A stretch of 64,000 nucleotides of DNA from Piromyces finnis (taxonomy: Eukaryota > Neocallimastigomycota > Neocallimastigomycetes > Neocallimastigales > Neocallimastigaceae), in assembly GCA_002104945.1 (NCBI GenBank), contig MCFH01000002.1:1889001-1953000 (forward strand). Direction: 5' to 3'. Shown piece after piece: positions 22,006-34,000 of this stretch (its first letter is position 1; each line of letters starts with the position of its first letter). The notes below the pieces were generated by a model. That model saw nothing but the letters and a program-made list of their open reading frames with translations, did no database searches and was not told the origin of the DNA. The position numbers were made by a program, and so were the translations under genes.

Positions 22006-22739
22006 TCAATTTCTTTCATTAAATTTCTTGAGTAATTCTTCACAATTGAGATTTTTTTCAGGTTCCCATGAAGCCTCGTTGAGAGAGTATCCTTTCCATT
22101 TTATCAAATATTGAGTTTTTCCGTAATGTTTCCTTTTATCTAGAATTTCTTCAACTTCATATTCTTCTTCGTTGTCAACAATGATGGGTGGCGGTGGAGG
22201 TTGTGATCTTTCGAATTTATCCTTGAAATATGGTTCGAGATTGGAGACGTGGACAACAGGATGTATCTTTATTGACTTCGGAAGTTTAAGTTTAAATGAA
22301 ACATCAGAGATTTTCTTTGAAGTTTTAAATGGACCGAGTTTTCTTGGTTTGAATTTTTTGTTTCCTTTGTGGATAATTAAAGAACTATTTAACCAGACCA
22401 TATCTCCAACCATGAATTTTGGTGCGTCTTTCCTGAGTTTATCAGCATACTTCTTTTGGGACTCGATAGCAGCTTTTAAGTTTTCTTTAAGAGTATTAAT
22501 CAAGGACTTAAAATCTTTTGTATATTCTTCTGCTCTTGGGACATTTGACTGATCTGGAATAACTGGTGAATGTCTTGGATGGAAACCGTAGTTTGCAAAG
22601 AATGGTGAAATTTTTGATGATTCTTGAACTGAATTATTATAACTGAATTCAGCAAGACTAAGAAAATTTTTCCAATCGGACCCTTTATAGTTTGAGAAGC
22701 ATCTTAAGTATTGTTCAATAACGGAGTTTACCCTCTCCG
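22006..22739 (-). pseudogene. Family E Pol C-terminus (integrase end, chromodomain), cut by element F
   Basis: From the right it begins at [14 protein letters not shown] of the integrase core. A GPF/Y-type module follows (RKLGPFKTSKKI, HPVVHVSNLEPYF), then a proline run and a good chromodomain ([20 protein letters not shown] and [15 protein letters not shown]). It closely resembles the end of element F Pol. Element F entered at 22739, so the rest of E Pol is not adjacent, and I do not find it on the far side of F. Confidence 0.85.
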
Positions 22740-23173
22740 TGTAAAGAAATGTGTCTTTAACAATAAAACAAATTATAATATTTACTAAATAACTTAGTAA
22801 TATTAACACTTTAAAATATTCTGTAAATTATTAATTTATAAAAATATCATTAAAAACACATAGAATTTAACTTAATAAGTTAGTGTTTAATAATATAATT
22901 ATTTATTAATAAAATCTCGATTCTTTAAAATATTTGGGAAAATTCACTCGTATTTATACTAAAAATTTTTTAAATTAATTTATAAAATTTTTTCAACTTA
23001 AAATTCTTAACCAATCAATAATCTTCATATAAAATAAAATTTAAAAATAAAATAAAATAAAATAAAATTATAATTTTTTTAAAATAGTATCTATGAGGTC
23101 TCGAACTAGTGTCATTCAGACTCAAAGTCTTAGCTACTAACCACTAAGACAATTTAGTTATTTCTAGTATTCA
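22740..23173 (-). repeat. Element F 3' LTR
   Basis: 434 bp from TGTAAAGAAATG to AGTATTCA on the plus strand. Near-identical to 36368-36794, apart from an AAAAT repeat-number change and single substitutions. A third copy is split at 46488-46490 and 52622-53057. A segment of moderate complexity (GAGGTCTCGAACTAGTGTC, about 23096-23150) stands out from the AT background. Confidence 0.88.
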
Positions 23174-23227
23174 TTACATGGTCCTCCTCCAGGATTCGGA
23201 TACCAGACGAATCTAGAATTTTAATAT
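23174..23227 (-). promoter_or_regulatory. Element F polypurine tract and upstream box
   Basis: On the minus strand GGAGGAGGACCATGTAA abuts the LTR start TGAATACTAG. TCGTCTGGTATCCGAATCC lies just before it, as in family E. Confidence 0.65.
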
Positions 23228-24360
23228 TGTGAAGATATTAACTGGATTTAAAACAAATTCAGATAATATCTATAATTAATTAAACATAATAATTATAATT
23301 AAATAATTTCAATAATTATTTTAAAACACTTTTAAAAGTCACCTTTTAAATTTTGATTCAGTGAAAGGGTTATGATTTCAAAAATTTAATATCAATATAC
23401 TATAACCCTTAACCAAAAATAAGCAAGTACGAAATAAGGTGTAACTCGCCAAAAACGATCGCTACGGCTATAAGTACTACGGTGATGAAACTAGGTTTAT
23501 TGGAAAGCTTAGGAAGAAAGCTACAATTTGGTACAATCGCGGTCCTTCTAACTGATCATTTAAGGAAGTTATGATCATTTAAAGATTTTATTAGGTAAAT
23601 TAAAATCAATATGATATCAAGTATGGATCATAAATATTTCTTATGACTTGATGAAATTAAAAATATATCAATAGGAATTTTAGTTATATTAATTTAATTA
23701 ATGATAACGATTGTTACTAAAAATAGAACTAGACCCATTTAGGTGTAACAGTTAATACCTATAAATTAAATAATCTTAATTATTATAAAATAGGTTAACG
23801 GCAAGTTTTATTAGAAATAATTTTGAAAATAATAATTATTTAGTTATAACAAATATGTTATGGTAATATCAATTAATAATGATGAATTATTAATTGAATA
23901 GTTTTTATAATTACTAATTAGGATCAACTGTTTAAATGATTAATCATATGTTTATTTTATTTTATGTCATGACAAACAAACAAACAAACAAACAAACAAT
24001 CTTATTACTTATTTAATTATATTACTAATATATTATATGTAATACTTTATTCTTATTAATATCAATTTAATAATCTGAACAAAGAATATAAAAGAGAATG
24101 AATTGAATTCGATTTTAATTCTTTGTAAAGATTATAGTTATAATCTTAATTATATAGTTACTTATAATATCATTTATATTATTATTAAATAAATAAAAAA
24201 TTTATAAAAAGTTACTTTAAAGTAAATATAAATTTTTCATTTTTCATTTGGGAGTTTAAGGTGTTATTTTATAATTAAATTTAATTTCTTAAAAAACATT
24301 TTTACTATATAATTAATAACATTCTGACCTGGCCGCATAACCAAACCCAAAAACTTAACA
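23228..24360 (+). repeat. Element G 5' LTR
   Basis: TGTGAAGATATT to CTTAACA. The U3 part holds a GC-richer block around AACGATCGCTACGGC (about 23450-23570) that is kept in the copy at 63265-64000. A (CAAA)n run lies at about 23972-23998. Confidence 0.92.
24087..24135 (+). promoter_or_regulatory. Element G promoter and self-primer
   Basis: TATAAAAG (24087-24094), then 38 bp on GTAAAGATTAT (24125-24135), the exact complement of the bases following the LTR. Confidence 0.7.
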
Positions 24361-24371
24361 ATAATCTTTAC
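24361..24371 (+). promoter_or_regulatory. Element G primer-binding site
   Basis: ATAATCTTTAC begins at the base after the LTR. Only 24 bases then separate it from the gag ATG. Confidence 0.7.
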
Positions 24372-24395
24372 CCGCTGTTTAGTGGCTACTTTAGA

Positions 24396-25421
24396 ATGTT
24401 CACTCCGGTTCCTAATTTCCCAGACGAGGTAAACCAACTAAGAGAGGATGCTACTCAGACTGCCAAGGATATCATTGAGGGTATCAATGAAAATTTGGTT
24501 TTCCGTGAAGATTTTCAAAATTTTTCCAATGATGTGAATAATCGTTTAAATGAAATCATGAGTGTATTAACCAATATGAATAATAATCAAACTGCTCAGA
24601 ATGAAGGTGAACAACCATTGTTACATACCAATTATGATAGGATAGCTACTCCAAGACCTACTGTCTTTAGAGATGATGAATCTACTTCAACAAGATTTGA
24701 TTTGGATCATGATGTTATCATGAGAGGCCGTTTTGCTACTCCAATCACTCAAGTGCCAGATCCAGGTATGTTCTCCGGTAAGACTAGTGATACCGATTTG
24801 TTTTGTCAATTATGTGAAGATACTTTCAAAACTCTACCAAATCGAACTTTACCAGAAGAAACAAAAATTAATTTTGTACAATCCCGTCTTCGTGATGCTG
24901 CTAGAAATTGGTATCTTGCCAAGTACAAGGATAATATTTATCCATCTACCATGCAAGAATTGTTGGATGGACTAAGAATTGCTTTCTCAAATGTTGCTAG
25001 TTACAAGATAGCTAAAATCAAAATAATGCGTTTAAAACAACAATATGGTAAAATAAATGATTATATCGAGGAATTCCGCTCTCTTTCACAACAATTTAAA
25101 TGGAATGAAGAAGCATTATCTTTAATCTTTTATAATGGTTTACATCCCAAATATCAGGAAGAAATTGAAAAGATGGAGGTATTTCCAACCACCATGGAGT
25201 CCATTATAACTAGATGTATTTTGATCGAAAGTTCTCTTTCTACAAAGAATAAGATTAACCAGTCTTCCAACTCTAAATCTAACAAGAAAAGAAATTCACA
25301 TTTCAACCACCACAGATCATACAACAACAACAACAACAATAACAACAATAACTTCCAAAAATATAATAATAATTACAATAACAACAATTATAAAGCTCAA
25401 AAAATTAGTTCAAAAAACTAA
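24396..25421 (+). CDS. gag: Element G Gag
   Basis: 341 residues, starting at the first ATG after the primer site. The capsid region contains VPDPGMFSGKTSDTDLFCQL, RLRDAARNWYLAKYKD and INDYIEEFRSLS, the usual Ty3/Gypsy Gag pattern. The C-terminus (about 280-341) is rich in Asn and Lys with runs of Asn. It has no CCHC zinc knuckle, so RNA binding probably relies on the basic tail. The frame ends with Ser-Lys-Asn-stop exactly on a slippery heptamer. It is closely related to element I Gag. Confidence 0.9.
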   Translation: MFTPVPNFPDEVNQLREDATQTAKDIIEGINENLVFREDFQNFSNDVNNRLNEIMSVLTNMNNNQTAQNEGEQPLLHTNYDRIATPRPTVFRDDESTSTRFDLDHDVIMRGRFATPITQVPDPGMFSGKTSDTDLFCQLCEDTFKTLPNRTLPEETKINFVQSRLRDAARNWYLAKYKDNIYPSTMQELLDGLRIAFSNVASYKIAKIKIMRLKQQYGKINDYIEEFRSLSQQFKWNEEALSLIFYNGLHPKYQEEIEKMEVFPTTMESIITRCILIESSLSTKNKINQSSNSKSNKKRNSHFNHHRSYNNNNNNNNNNFQKYNNNYNNNNYKAQKISSKN

Positions 25422-25444
25422 ATAAAGGACTTCCATTGAAGTCC
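25412..25444 (+). promoter_or_regulatory. Element G Gag-Pol -1 frameshift site
   Basis: Heptamer A-AAA-AAC (25412-25418) in Gag phase, stop TAA directly behind it. After 8 nt follows a perfect 7-bp stem, GGACTTC (25427-25433) with GAAGTCC (25438-25444), loop CATT. Pol is in the -1 frame from the heptamer. Confidence 0.82.
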
Positions 25445-28400
25445 CATCACCACTCGAATACAAAAATATTAAACTACACTTTTCCCACTATCAACAAAGA
25501 TAATACATTACCTTCAACGTTTTTTACTTTTAATACATATGTATTATCCAATAATGGAGGTACAAATAATGTACATAATAAAATTGCATGTACATCACTA
25601 TTAGATAGTGGATCTTATTGTAATTTTATGTCGTACAAACTATTACGTACATTACAATTACATCCTCATAAAATTAATAATGTTATCACTGTACAAGGTA
25701 TCAGTGGTACTTCAATTGAACTTGATGAATATATCAACCTAAACTTTCAGTTAAAACTATTTATCAACAATAAATTCCATTTCATCAATTTCAAAGAAAA
25801 ATTTTTACTAGCGGATTATATTCCGACAGATTTATTATTTGGAAATATATTCATGTCCAAATATGAAATTCATTATAATTATAATAAAAATTATTTATAT
25901 TCAAATTTAAAATATGATTTTAACAGAAAGAAATTCAATATGAAGCATGCTACTAAATTTTTAAAATTAGAACAATTCATTTCTTATAATAGAAATGACA
26001 TAAATGTTACACCTACCACTTCTACAGGTGTAAATAACACAAAAAATAAAAATAAAAATTATTCCACCAATTTTTATAATTTAAAAAATAAAATTCATAA
26101 TTTTTATTTCAGATCTAAAACCTTTAGTAAGAAGAAAAATGGTCGATTTCACAAATTTAACCCTAAACGTTCCAAATTTTTTAGAAAAGTTATATTAAAT
26201 AAAAATAATTATGATAGATATAATTATAATTATTTAATTCATACTTTTTTGTCCGAAAAACCAGAAGAAGTAAGCAATTTAGAAGAACATACTATTGAGG
26301 ATATTCCAAAACCCTATCGAGATTTGGCAAAAGTTTTCAGCAAACAAGAAGCTGATAAACTACCACCACATAGAATTACAGATTGTAAAATAGTACTAGA
26401 AAAAGATGCTACTCTTCACTATGGTCCCATCTATCCCTTATCAGAAGAAGAATCAAAAGTTTTAGAAGAGTATATCAAGGAAAATTTAGAAAAAGGCTTT
26501 ATTAGACCATCCGAATCACCTGCAGGATATCCAGTGGTATTTCAGAAAAAGAAAGATGGTACTCTTAGAGTTTGTATTGATTATAAAAAACTCAATTCTG
26601 TAACGATACGTAACTCCTACCCAATACCACTTATTACCGACATTATAGAACGTGTCAAAGGTGCAAAGTATTTCACCAAGCTCGACTTACGCTCTGCTTA
26701 TAATTTAGTTAGAATAAGAAATGGTGATGAATATAAAACTGCTTTTCGCACAAAGTTTGGTCACTATGAATATTTAGTGATGCCATTTGGTTTACGTAAC
26801 GCTCCTGCTACTTTTCAGGCATTTATAAATTCTGTTCTCAGACCTTTCTTGGAAAAATCTGTTATTCTCTATTTGGATGATATTCTTATATTTTCAAAAA
26901 CCTTAGAAGAACACCACCAACATGTACGTGAAGTTCTTTCTAAACTATTAGAAAATAATTTATATGCTAAACTTCCTAAATGTGAATTTGACAAACCACA
27001 AGTTGAATTCTTAGGATATGTTATTTCAGGTTCAGGAATTGCTACCGACCCAAAAAAGATAGAGTCAATCAAAAATTGGCCTATTCCTACTACAGTTAAG
27101 GATGTACAAAGATTTTTAGGTCTTTGTAACTACTATAGACGCTTTGTAATGAATTTTGCAGACTTGGCTAAACCCCTCCACAACCTAACAAAAAAGAATG
27201 CAAAGTTCAAATGGTCCACAGAATGTGAATCCTCATTTAACATTTTAAAAACGCGTTTAACTTCAGCACCTATTTTATCACATCCTGATCCTCAAAAACA
27301 ATATATTTTAGAATGTGATGCAAGTAATGTTGCTATCGGTTCTATACTTTCTCAATATGATTCAGAAAATCGTCTACATCCTGTTGCTTACTACTCCAGA
27401 AGTCTAAGTAGTTCTGAAGTTAATTATTCTATAACAGATAAAGAACTATTAGCCATTAAGGATTCTTTCTCTACTTGGAGGCACCTTCTTCTTGGTGCTA
27501 AATATAAAATAAAAGTTTACACTGATCATAGAAATTTACTTTATACTCTTGGAGGAAAGGTAGGTAATCAAAGACAACATCGTTGGCACCTTTTCTTTCA
27601 TGAATACGACTTTGAACTTATATACAGACAAGGTCGTAAGAATGGTAAACCTGATTGTCTATCTCGCAGACCTGACTACATGGATAGGACTTATGAAGAA
27701 AAGCCAGAATATATTTTAGACTCAAAAAATGTAAAACTAATACCAAGTTTCATTGGTATTATGAGTAACTTCTTGGAACAAGTTATTCAATACTTAAAGG
27801 ACGACGAAACTGCTAAGGATATTATGCTATATTTCAGCCCACATAATGACCAAAAGGCTTATAGACCATTTAGGAAAATGAACAAGTTTGAATTAAAAAA
27901 TAATCTTATTTTATATAATAACTTAGTTTATATCCCTGAGAAACTACGTTTAGATGTTCTTATGAAATATCATGAACAACCCTCTGCTGGACATCTTGGT
28001 ATAAAAAGGACTTTAGAATTGATAACTCGAAATTTTTGGTGGCCTAAAATTAAGGATGATGTCACTAAATTTGTTAATTCTTGTGAGACATGCACAAGAA
28101 ATAAAGTAACTAGACATCGGAAATATGGAAAATTACAACCTTTAGATACTCCAGAACGTCCATGGAAATCTATAGAAATTGACTTTCTTTGTGGCCTTCC
28201 TGAGTCTAAAGGGTACACCGTAATTATGGTAGTGGTTGACCGCTTTTCTAAAATGATTCACTTAGTGCCGTTTAAACAAGTTCCAAACGCAGCACAAACT
28301 GCAAAAGCTTTTTTGAACAATGTATATCGTTTACATGGTCTCCCTTATGACCTATATACTGATAGAGGCTCACAATTTACAAGTGATGTTTGGCTCGAAT

Positions 28401-29233
28401 TTTTGGATTTATTATATATTCATCCAAGAATAGCTACTACTGACCACCATGAAACTGTTGGACAGGTCGAGAGGTCAAATTCTTTTATTGAACAGTATCT
28501 TAGATGTTATTCCAAGTCTTTCTATCATGACGACTGGGTTGATTGGCTTCCACTTGCAGAATTCGCCTATAACAACGCTGTTAATGAATCAACCAAAGAA
28601 ACACCATTCTTCATTAATTATGGTTTCCACCCTCCGATGGATGAAATGACCCTATTACCACAATGTAATATTAATCATAAACTAGTTCAAAACGTTAATG
28701 ATGCATTCAACCACATAAAAGAAGTGTTACTACGCTCCAAAGAGTTGTATAAAAGAAGAGTGGATAAAAGTCGTTTAGAAGCTCCAAAATTTAAAATTGA
28801 TGATTTAGTTTGGATTCAAGCCCCACCTTCTCTAAATATTGAAAATAGTTCCAAATTAGCTCCTTGTAAATATGGTCCATATAAAATAACTCAAGTTTTG
28901 AGAAATAACAATTATGAAATCGATATCAAAAAATCACCTTTTCCCAAACACTATCCAATATTTCATGTATCTGAGTTGGAACCTTATAGATCAACTCCAA
29001 AAGAATTTTTAAATAGAACTGCGGATCCAGAATCAATAAAAGATATAGTGGAAATATCTGGATTCCGTACAAATTATAAACAACAACGATATGAATATAA
29101 AATTCGATACAAATACCGTTCCGCTTATAATTGGGTACCAGCAAGTGAAGTAGAAGACAATCCACGTAATCAATACATTTATCAAAAATATTTAAAAAGT
29201 GGACGACATTATGCTTCTATAGCATATAATTAA
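25419..29233 (+). CDS. pol: Element G Pol (protease, RT, RNase H, integrase)
   Basis: Expressed as a Gag-Pol fusion; there is no convincing independent start (the open frame has an early TTG at 25436). Counting from there: protease LLDSGSYCNFM near 55; RT with VCIDYKKLN, VMPFGLRNAPATFQ and YLDDILIFS near 479; RNase H ECDASNVAIG near 626; integrase zinc region from HEQPSAGHLG (845) to CETC; catalytic residues in EIDFLCGLP (about 915), TDRGSQFTS (976) and GQVERSNSFIEQ (1009). A GPY/F module (KYGPYKI, HVSELEPY) follows, then a divergent chromodomain-like end (YEYKIRYKYRSAYNWVPASE). No stop or shift is seen. Confidence 0.93.
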
Positions 29234-29636
29234 TTAAAATAATATTAATAAGTCAATAATTCTCTTAAAATAACTTTTACACCATTTACAAAATATTTTT
29301 ATAACAACTAAATTTCGAAATTTAACTCATCACAAAATTTTGAAATTTCAACATTTCAAAAATTTTTACACCGAATATTTTTCAATTATCATATTAAAAC
29401 TTTATTATTTTTTATTTTTATTTTCATATTCAAAATCTGCAGTATCAATTTTATTATTAAAATTTTACCTACAAGAAAATTTTTCAAAAAGTGAAATTTC
29501 AAAATTCTCACAATGGCCAAGTGACCTTTTGAAATTATTACTTCCTCTCGAAAAAATTTTTTTAAAAATCAAAAATTTTTACTTTTCGCTCCAGTTCATA
29601 GAATTCGTCTGGAATACGAATTCCTAGGGAGGGCGT
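29234..29636 (+). other. Element G 3' untranslated region and polypurine tract
   Basis: AT-rich stretch ending with TCGTCTGGAATACGAATTCC, then the purine run TAGGGAGGGCG next to the LTR. The box matches those in E and F. Confidence 0.65.
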
Positions 29637-30769
29637 TGTGAAGATATTAACTGGATTTAAAACAAATTCAGATAATATCTATAATTAATTAAACATAATA
29701 ATTATAATTAAATAATTTCAATAATTATTTTAAAACACTTTTAAAAGTCACCTTTTAAATTTTGATTCAGTGAAAGGGTTATGATTTCAAAAATTTAATA
29801 TCAATATACTATAACCCTTAACCAAAAATAAGCAAGTACGAAATAAGGTGTAACTCGCCAAAAACGATCGCTACGGCTATAAGTACTACGGTGATGAAAC
29901 TAGGTTTATTGGAAAGCTTAGGAAGAAAGCTACAATTTGGTACAATCGCGGTCCTTCTAACTGATCATTTAAGGAAGTTATGATCATTTAAAGATTTTAT
30001 TAGGTAAATTAAAATCAATATGATATCAAGTATGGATCATAAATATTTCTTATGACTTGATGAAATTAAAAATATATCAATAGGAATTTTAGTTATATTA
30101 ATTTAATTAATGATAACGATTGTTACTAAAAATAGAACTAGACCCATTTAGGTGTAACAGTTAATACCTATAAATTAAATAATCTTAATTATTATAAAAT
30201 AGGTTAACGGCAAGTTTTATTAGAAATAATTTTGAAAATAATAATTATTTAGTTATAACAAATATGTTATGGTAATATCAATTAATAATGATGAATTATT
30301 AATTGAATAGTTTTTATAATTACTAATTAGGATCAACTGTTTAAATGATTAATCATATGTTTATTTTATTTTATGTCATGACAAACAAACAAACAAACAA
30401 ACAAACAATCTTATTACTTATTTAATTATATTACTAATATATTATATGTAATACTTTATTCTTATTAATATCAATTTAATAATCTGAACAAAGAATATAA
30501 AAGAGAATGAATTGAATTCGATTTTAATTCTTTGTAAAGATTATAGTTATAATCTTAATTATATAGTTACTTATAATATCATTTATATTATTATTAAATA
30601 AATAAAAAATTTATAAAAAGTTACTTTAAAGTAAATATAAATTTTTCATTTTTCATTTGGGAGTTTAAGGTGTTATTTTATAATTAAATTTAATTTCTTA
30701 AAAAACATTTTTACTATATAATTAATAACATTCTGACCTGGCCGCATAACCAAACCCAAAAACTTAACA
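29637..30769 (+). repeat. Element G 3' LTR
   Basis: 1133 bp, matching 23228-24360 throughout by eye; followed by the AATAT duplication at 30770-30774. Confidence 0.92.
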
Positions 30770-31032
30770 AATATTTAAATATATGTTTTTCTTTTTTAAT
30801 AAACTAAACTAAGGAGTGAATTTTCTTAATTATAAAAATACATTTAATATAATAAAATACATTTTTTTTTTAATATTACTAAAGTTAAAAATAAAATATT
30901 GATAAATTTGATATTAATAAATTGTTTAATAATAAAATTGATATTGATAATGATATTAATAAGTTTTGATAATAATAATAATTGTGATTTTAATATTAAT
31001 AATAAATATAATTTGAATTTTTTAACTATTTT
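30770..31032 (-). other. Remainder of element F 3' untranslated region
   Basis: About 260 bp of AT-rich sequence between element G and the end of F Pol. No feature seen besides the AATAT target copy. Confidence 0.5.
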
Positions 31033-34000
31033 TTATTTCTTTCTATTAAATTTTTTAAGTAGCCCCTTGCAATTTAGATTTTCTTCAGGCTCCCACGAAG
31101 CTTCATTGATTGAATACCCTTTCCATTTAATCAGGTATTGTATTTTTCCGTAATGTCTTCTTTTATCCAGAATTTCTTCAACTTCGTATTCTTCTTCATT
31201 GTCAACGGTAATAGGTGGCGGTGGTGGTTGAGATCTTCCAAATTTATCTTCGACATATTTCTCAAGATTGGATACATGAATAACTGGATGAATCTTAATA
31301 GATTTTGGGAGACTTAATTTAAATGTAACATTTGATATTTTTTCCAAGATTTTGTATGGGCCGAGTTTTCTTGGCTTAAATTTTTTATTTCCTTTGTGGA
31401 TAATTAAAGAACTATCCAGCCAAACTTTGTCACCAACTTTAAAATTCGGAGCTTTTTTTCTACATTTGTCAGCATGCTTCTTCTGGGTTTCCATGGCAGA
31501 TTTTAAATTTTCTTTTAAGGTATTAATTAAAGTTTTAAAATCTCTTGTAAACTCTTCTGCTCTTGGGACTTTAGATAAGTCTGGAATAACTGGTGAATAT
31601 TTTGGATGAAAGCCGTAATTCAAAAAGAATGGAGAAAATTTGGATGATTCTTGAACCACGTTGTTATAACTAAATTCTGCAAGACTAAGAAAACTTTTCC
31701 AATTTGAACCTTTATAATTTGAGAAACATCTTAAATATTGTTCTATAACGGAGTTCACCCTCTCCGTCTGACCGTTTGATTGATGATGAAATGGAGTAGA
31801 CAACTTAAGTTCAATGCCAAGGGAGGAACAGATGGATTGGAAGAATTTAGAGGTAAATTGAGAACCTCTATCCGAGACAATAGATTCAGGTAGGCCATGA
31901 AGACGGAAAATATTATCAATAAAGGCTGTGGCTGTTTCGGCGGCGGAAGGAATACTTTTGAACGGAATGAGATGAACCATTTTTGTAAGACGATCAACAA
32001 CAACAAGAATGCAAGTGAAACCAGAAGATGAAGGCAAATCTGTAATGAAATCCATTGAAATGGATGACCAAGGACGCTCAGCAATATCAAGAGGATTCAG
32101 AAGACCATAAGGTTTATGACGAAAGGTTTTTGAACGACAACAAACTTCACAAGAACGAACGTAGTCTTTAACATCAGAAGAAATAGAAGGCCACCAGAAG
32201 TCTCTAGCAATAAGAGAAGATGTTTTCTTTATTCCGAAATGACCAGCTGAAGGAGAGTCGTGACAGAGTTTAAGAATTGAAAGACGACAATTTGGAGGAA
32301 CATAGATTCTGTCAGTAAAAAGGAGAAAACTATTGCTTAAGGAAAATTTGTCAATTTGAGGGTGAGGTATTGGAGGTTTCCTACAATCAAGATATTCACA
32401 GATTTTATTGTAAAAGTCATCATTTATATATTCGGAAAGAAAAGAATCACTAATGGACGAAACAGAAGTCACAATGGCACAAAAGTTTTCAGGGCGAAGA
32501 ACATTAAAAGGAACATCAGAAGAGGAATTCGAATTGATAGCATAATCAGGACGACGAGATAGGGCATCAGGCTTACCGTTAGAAGAACCAGAACGATAAA
32601 TAATAACAAAGTTAAATTCAGAGAGAAACAAAGCCCAGCGAACAAGACGTTGAGACATTTTTTCAGGTTTTTTTTGATAGAGTAAATTTCGATGATCCGA
32701 GTAAATCTTAAAAGTAGAAGAAGAGCCTTTAAGTAGATGACGCCATGTTTCAAGAGCAGCAACGATAGCTAAGAGTTCTTTATCATATATTGGATAATTA
32801 CGTTCAGGACCAGTAAGAGAGCGAGAAAAGAAAGCAACTGGATGGGTCATATTATCAATTGGAGAGACTTGCGAGAGAATAGCACCAATGGCAAAGTTAC
32901 TTGAATCAGTTTCGACTATGAATGGAAGTTCACGATTAGGAAATATAAGAACAGGAGCAGAAACAAATAAAGACTTGAGTGAATCGAAAGCATCTTGAGC
33001 TTCTTTAGACCATACAAATTTAACATTTTTCTTCAAAAGTTTATGCAAAGGATGAGCGATCTTTGCAAAATTTGGAATAAATCGACGGTAGTAGTTCGCA
33101 AGACCAAGAAAAGATTGAACCTCTTTAACATTAGATGGAGTAGGCCAGTTTAAAATAGAAGAAACTTTATTTGGGTCCATGTGAATACCATCAGTAGAAA
33201 TCCTATGACCAAGGAAATCAATAAAAGAAACAAAGAACTCGCATTTTTCCAATTTAGCATAGAGCCCAGCATCCCTCAGGAGTTTCAAAACAGTTTTGAC
33301 ATGAGATATATGAGATTTATAATCAGAGGAAAAAATAATAATATCATCTATGTAAGAGAAAGCGAATTTACCAAGAACGTCTTCAAGAACATCATTAATG
33401 AAATGTTGAAAAACAGCAGGTGCATTTTTCAACCCAAAAGGCATCACACAGTATTCAAAATGACCTAACTTGCAAGTAAAAGCGGTTTTATATTCATCAC
33501 CACTTTTAATCCTGACCAAGTTATAGGCAGAACGAAGATCCAATTTTGAGAAAATCTTCCCTTTTCCAAGATGTTCAAGCATATCTTGTATAAGAGGAAG
33601 GGGATAAGAATCACGAATAGTTATGGAGTTTAATTGGCGATAGTCAACACACATACGAAGTTGACCGTTTTTCTTAGGTACAAACAGAATAGGAGCTCCC
33701 GCAGGCGATTTTGATTTTCTAATAAATCCTTTCTTGAGATGTTCTTTTATATATTCTTCTAAAGCAATTGATTCGGTTTCTGTTAGAGGATAAATCGGTC
33801 CATAAAACAGTTTTGAATTTTCTTTGAGTTTTATTTCACAATCGTATGGACGGTGTGGAGGAAGTTTTTCAGCATTAGATTCATTGAAGACATCAGCAAA
33901 GTCAGAGAGAACATCCGGAAGTATAATAGAAGAATTGGGTTCTGATTTAGAGTTTGAATCGGATTTGAGAATAGAATTGGATTGAATATTAGAATCAGAA

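Larger units (their letters stand above)
23228..30769 (+). mobile_element. Element G, intact young Ty3/Gypsy element
   Basis: Two 1133-bp LTRs (23228-24360, 29637-30769) with no difference that I can see. The target duplication is AATAT on both sides. Gag and Pol are intact and linked by a frameshift site. All signals needed for transposition are visible, so this is the best candidate for a currently mobile element in the window. Confidence 0.93.

Noticed and set aside
23100-23160. tRNA-like word GGTCTCGAACTAGTGTC in the F LTR
   Set aside because: It resembles a T-loop region (GTTCGAGACC on the other strand), but I could not build a full cloverleaf with acceptor and anticodon stems, and it is part of the LTR in all three copies.
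29340-29627. 95-residue frame in the element G 3' region
   Set aside because: AT-driven composition, no domain, overlaps the polypurine region; the untranslated region is the simpler reading.
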